64,000 bases of DNA, taken from Flavobacterium sp. 90 (GTDB lineage Bacteria > Bacteroidota > Bacteroidia > Flavobacteriales > Flavobacteriaceae). The position numbers and the translations under genes are program-made. Shown here in pieces: positions 62,218 through 64,000 of the stretch; within the stretch, counting starts at the first letter, position 1; every line of letters starts with the position of its first letter. The stretch is from assembly GCF_004339525.1 (NCBI RefSeq), contig NZ_SMGE01000001.1:4154001-4218000 (forward strand). Reading direction: 5' to 3'. The notes under the pieces are model-generated. The model had not been told where the DNA came from and did not search any database. It was given only the letters and a program-made list of their open reading frames with translations.

Positions 62218-63214
62218 CCTTTTTTTTATAAGCTCACTTTTGTCTGCTTATAGTTGTTCAACTGACAAAGAAACAAATCCGATAAATATAAAAACTAAAA
62301 CAGCCAGAGTTGTTGGATATTTATCAACGGATAATATTAGCAAAATGAATTCGATGCAGTTTTGCAAATTAACACACCTTAATATAGCATTTGCAAATCC
62401 TGATAAAAATGGGAATCTAATTTTTTCAGGAGATATTGATGCACTTATTAAATATGCTAAATCGGTTAATCCTAATATTGTAATAAGCATTTCTCTTGCA
62501 GGTGGGGTTATTTCTCCAGAGCAAGCTGCAAATTGGTCTTATTTAATTGATAAACCCGAAAATAGACCGGCTTTAATTCAAAACATACTAAATTTTGTCG
62601 AATTGCACCATTTAGACGGAGTAGATGTAGATCTCGAATGGGATGCAGTAACTTCAGGATATAGCGGTTTTGTTATTGAATTAAAAAAGAGTCTTGCAGA
62701 ACATAAAAAACTTTTAACTGCTGCTTTACCCAATAATACCAGATTCGAAAATATAAATTCAGAAGCTTTGAATGCGTTCGATTTTCTAAATATTATGGCG
62801 TATGATAGTACTGGTCCGTGGACTCCTAATAATCCGGGACAACATAGTTCGATGGCTTTCGCCAAAGACGGAATTATTTTTTGGCACAAACTTCAAAATG
62901 TATCCAGTGATAAACTGACTCTTGGTGTTCCTTTTTATGGATATAATTTTACATATCCGGAAGCTACCAGTTCTACTTTTGCTCAGATTGTAGAAGCAGG
63001 AACTCAATTTGCAGATCAGGATGAAATAGGAAAAATTTATTATAACGGAAGACCAACCATTTCACAAAAAGTAGAATTTGCTTCTGAGAATACGGGAGGA
63101 ATTATGATTTGGGAATTGGCACAAGATTCTTTTGGTGAATATTCTTTGCTGGATGTTATTCATAAAAAATATACTTCTTTAAAAACTAAAACAACCGGAT
63201 TGTGTGGGAATTAG
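62189..63214 (+). CDS. glycoside hydrolase family 18 lipoprotein
   Basis: The 341-residue protein has a lipoprotein-like signal (Cys23 in SAYSCS; weak lipobox) and a GH18 TIM barrel. The catalytic motif is DGVDVDLE (Asp143, Asp146, Asp148, Glu150), preceded by the SLAGG strand and followed by the MAYD motif that positions the substrate amide. GH18 enzymes cleave beta-1,4-N-acetylglucosamine links in chitin or N-glycans by substrate-assisted catalysis. Its place after susCD indicates a GlcNAc-containing glycan as target; chitinase and endo-N-acetylglucosaminidase are both possible. The gene lies 89 bp after susD. Confidence 0.88.
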   Translation: MIKNKALLGILFFISSLLSAYSCSTDKETNPINIKTKTARVVGYLSTDNISKMNSMQFCKLTHLNIAFANPDKNGNLIFSGDIDALIKYAKSVNPNIVISISLAGGVISPEQAANWSYLIDKPENRPALIQNILNFVELHHLDGVDVDLEWDAVTSGYSGFVIELKKSLAEHKKLLTAALPNNTRFENINSEALNAFDFLNIMAYDSTGPWTPNNPGQHSSMAFAKDGIIFWHKLQNVSSDKLTLGVPFYGYNFTYPEATSSTFAQIVEAGTQFADQDEIGKIYYNGRPTISQKVEFASENTGGIMIWELAQDSFGEYSLLDVIHKKYTSLKTKTTGLCGN

Positions 63215-63432
63215 AAACTTTAGAAAACTAAATTTTTTGGTGCTATAATCTCAGGTATTTGTGATTACTAATATTTTGTTAAAATTAAATATTTATTATC
63301 AAAAGTATTGATTTTAAAGCTAAATATCAGCTAATTACCTCTTTATTGATGATTCAACATTTGTTAACTAAATTCCTTGTTTTTTTAATTAAAAATTATA
63401 TATAAGTGAAAAACGTTAGGATATATCAATAT

Positions 63433-63566
63433 GAAAACGTTTTCGCATAACGTATTATTGAATGATTTATGTCGTTTGTTTAAAATTTATTGCTGTTTGT
63501 ATAAATTATTTTTTTTAACAATCCCTTAAGAATAAATTTACACCATAACTAACAAAATAAATAAAC
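63433..63566 (+). promoter_or_regulatory. second copy of the susC upstream element
   Basis: GAAAACGTTTTC (63433-63444) recurs, followed by a conserved segment and TAAATTTAC (63533-63541), 26 bases before the ATG at 63567. Spacing is nearly the same as at 57244-57378. The preceding part of the gap (63215-63432) is A/T-rich with no ORF. Confidence 0.6.
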
Positions 63567-64000
63567 ATGAAAAAAATTTTCTTAATCTTTATGATTGTTT
63601 TTACGGCGCAAGTTTCGCTTGCTCAGGTAAGAAATGTTAAAGGTGTGATTACAGATTCTGCAGGGATGCCATTGCCAGGTGCATCTGTTGCTGTACAAGG
63701 AGGTCAAAAAGGTGCTTCTACCGATTTTGATGGTTTGTATACAATTGAAGTGCAAAAAGGACAAACTTTAGTTTTTAGCTATGTTGGTCTTGAAACACAA
63801 ACTATCGTTGTAGGTGATGCTTCTACAATTAATGTAAAAATGCAACAAGCTTCATCTAATGCATTAAATGAAGTTGTAGTAACATCTTTAGGGCTTAAAA
63901 AATCAAAAAAGACTTTAACTTATGCTGCACAAGAAGTAAAAGGTGAAGAGGTTACAAGAGTTAAAGATGCCAATTTAATGAACAGTTTATCTGGTAAAGT
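63567..64000 (+). CDS. SusC/RagA family protein, partial (N-terminus)
   Basis: The first 144 codons of a second SusC-like protein run off the window. The signal peptide ([20 protein letters not shown]) is almost the same as that of the 57379 gene, followed by a carboxypeptidase-like domain ([17 protein letters not shown]) and the start of the plug ([12 protein letters not shown]). It shares the upstream promoter element with the first susC. It is presumably the head of a second susCD operon; its partner is outside the window. Confidence 0.9.
   Translation, partial: MKKIFLIFMIVFTAQVSLAQVRNVKGVITDSAGMPLPGASVAVQGGQKGASTDFDGLYTIEVQKGQTLVFSYVGLETQTIVVGDASTINVKMQQASSNALNEVVVTSLGLKKSKKTLTYAAQEVKGEEVTRVKDANLMNSLSGK

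Overview
The window is about 64 kb of AT-rich chromosome from a Bacteroidota member, most likely a Flavobacterium. The evidence is SusC/SusD pairs, a FecI/FecR/TonB-receptor set, a BshA bacillithiol enzyme, Flavobacteriia-type lipoproteins, A-rich leaders without Shine-Dalgarno sequences, and repeated TAnnTTTG/TAnnTTTAC promoter boxes. No rRNA, tRNA, phage, integrase, transposase or CRISPR array was seen. Most of the window is core or slowly evolving genome, with an accessory carbohydrate-uptake locus at the right end.

Layout. 0.1-7.5 kb: a Lipoprotein_15 family lipoprotein, a sigma factor/FecR/TonB-receptor trans-envelope signalling operon, a repeat-built lipoprotein and an outer-membrane phospholipase A. 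7.5-8.1 kb: a symmetric, inverted array of short repeats around a perfect palindrome. 8.2-17.2 kb: fatty-acid desaturase, VanX-like dipeptidase, a THUMP-like methyltransferase, an AI-2E family permease, an M43 metalloprotease, and RNA-modification genes (TrmH/SpoU type, RsmE, TsaD). 17.3-21.9 kb: a TamB-like protein. 22.2-26.3 kb: pfkA, gapA, a BadF-type sugar kinase and two methylglyoxal synthase paralogues, the second with altered phosphate-binding residues. 26.3-34.5 kb: RidA, LptD, an N-acetylmuramoyl-L-alanine amidase, an MCE/MlaD protein and two Fe-S electron-transfer proteins. 35-46.3 kb: BshA, an LpxH-like hydrolase, AroC, a dicarboxylate symporter, a GG-leader peptide gene, a TPR hybrid histidine kinase, a DEAD-box helicase and formimidoylglutamase. 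46.4-53.2 kb: a coiled-coil membrane protein, HutI, a glutaminyl cyclase, the SRP RNA, an SDR, an FSA/TalC-type transaldolase and a small secreted protein. 53.3-64 kb: a polysaccharide-utilisation-like locus with a FucP-type sugar permease, a LytS/LytTR two-component pair, SusC, SusD, a GH18 lipoprotein and the start of a second SusC.

The genes form coherent modules: envelope biogenesis (LptD, TamB, MCE, LpxH-like, PldA, amidase), lower glycolysis with a methylglyoxal branch, histidine degradation (HutG, HutI), and uptake of an N-acetylglucosamine-containing glycan (inferred from GH18, SusCD, permease and kinase). Intergenic DNA is rich in inverted repeats of several dispersed families.

The observations most worth following are the 38-residue GG-leader peptide gene at 41164-41280, the divergent second methylglyoxal synthase, the inverted repeat array at 7565-8052, the duplicated promoter with a GAAAACGTTTTC operator before both SusC genes, and a structured RNA-like element at 34769-34842. 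I found no defence or mobile system that I would call new.
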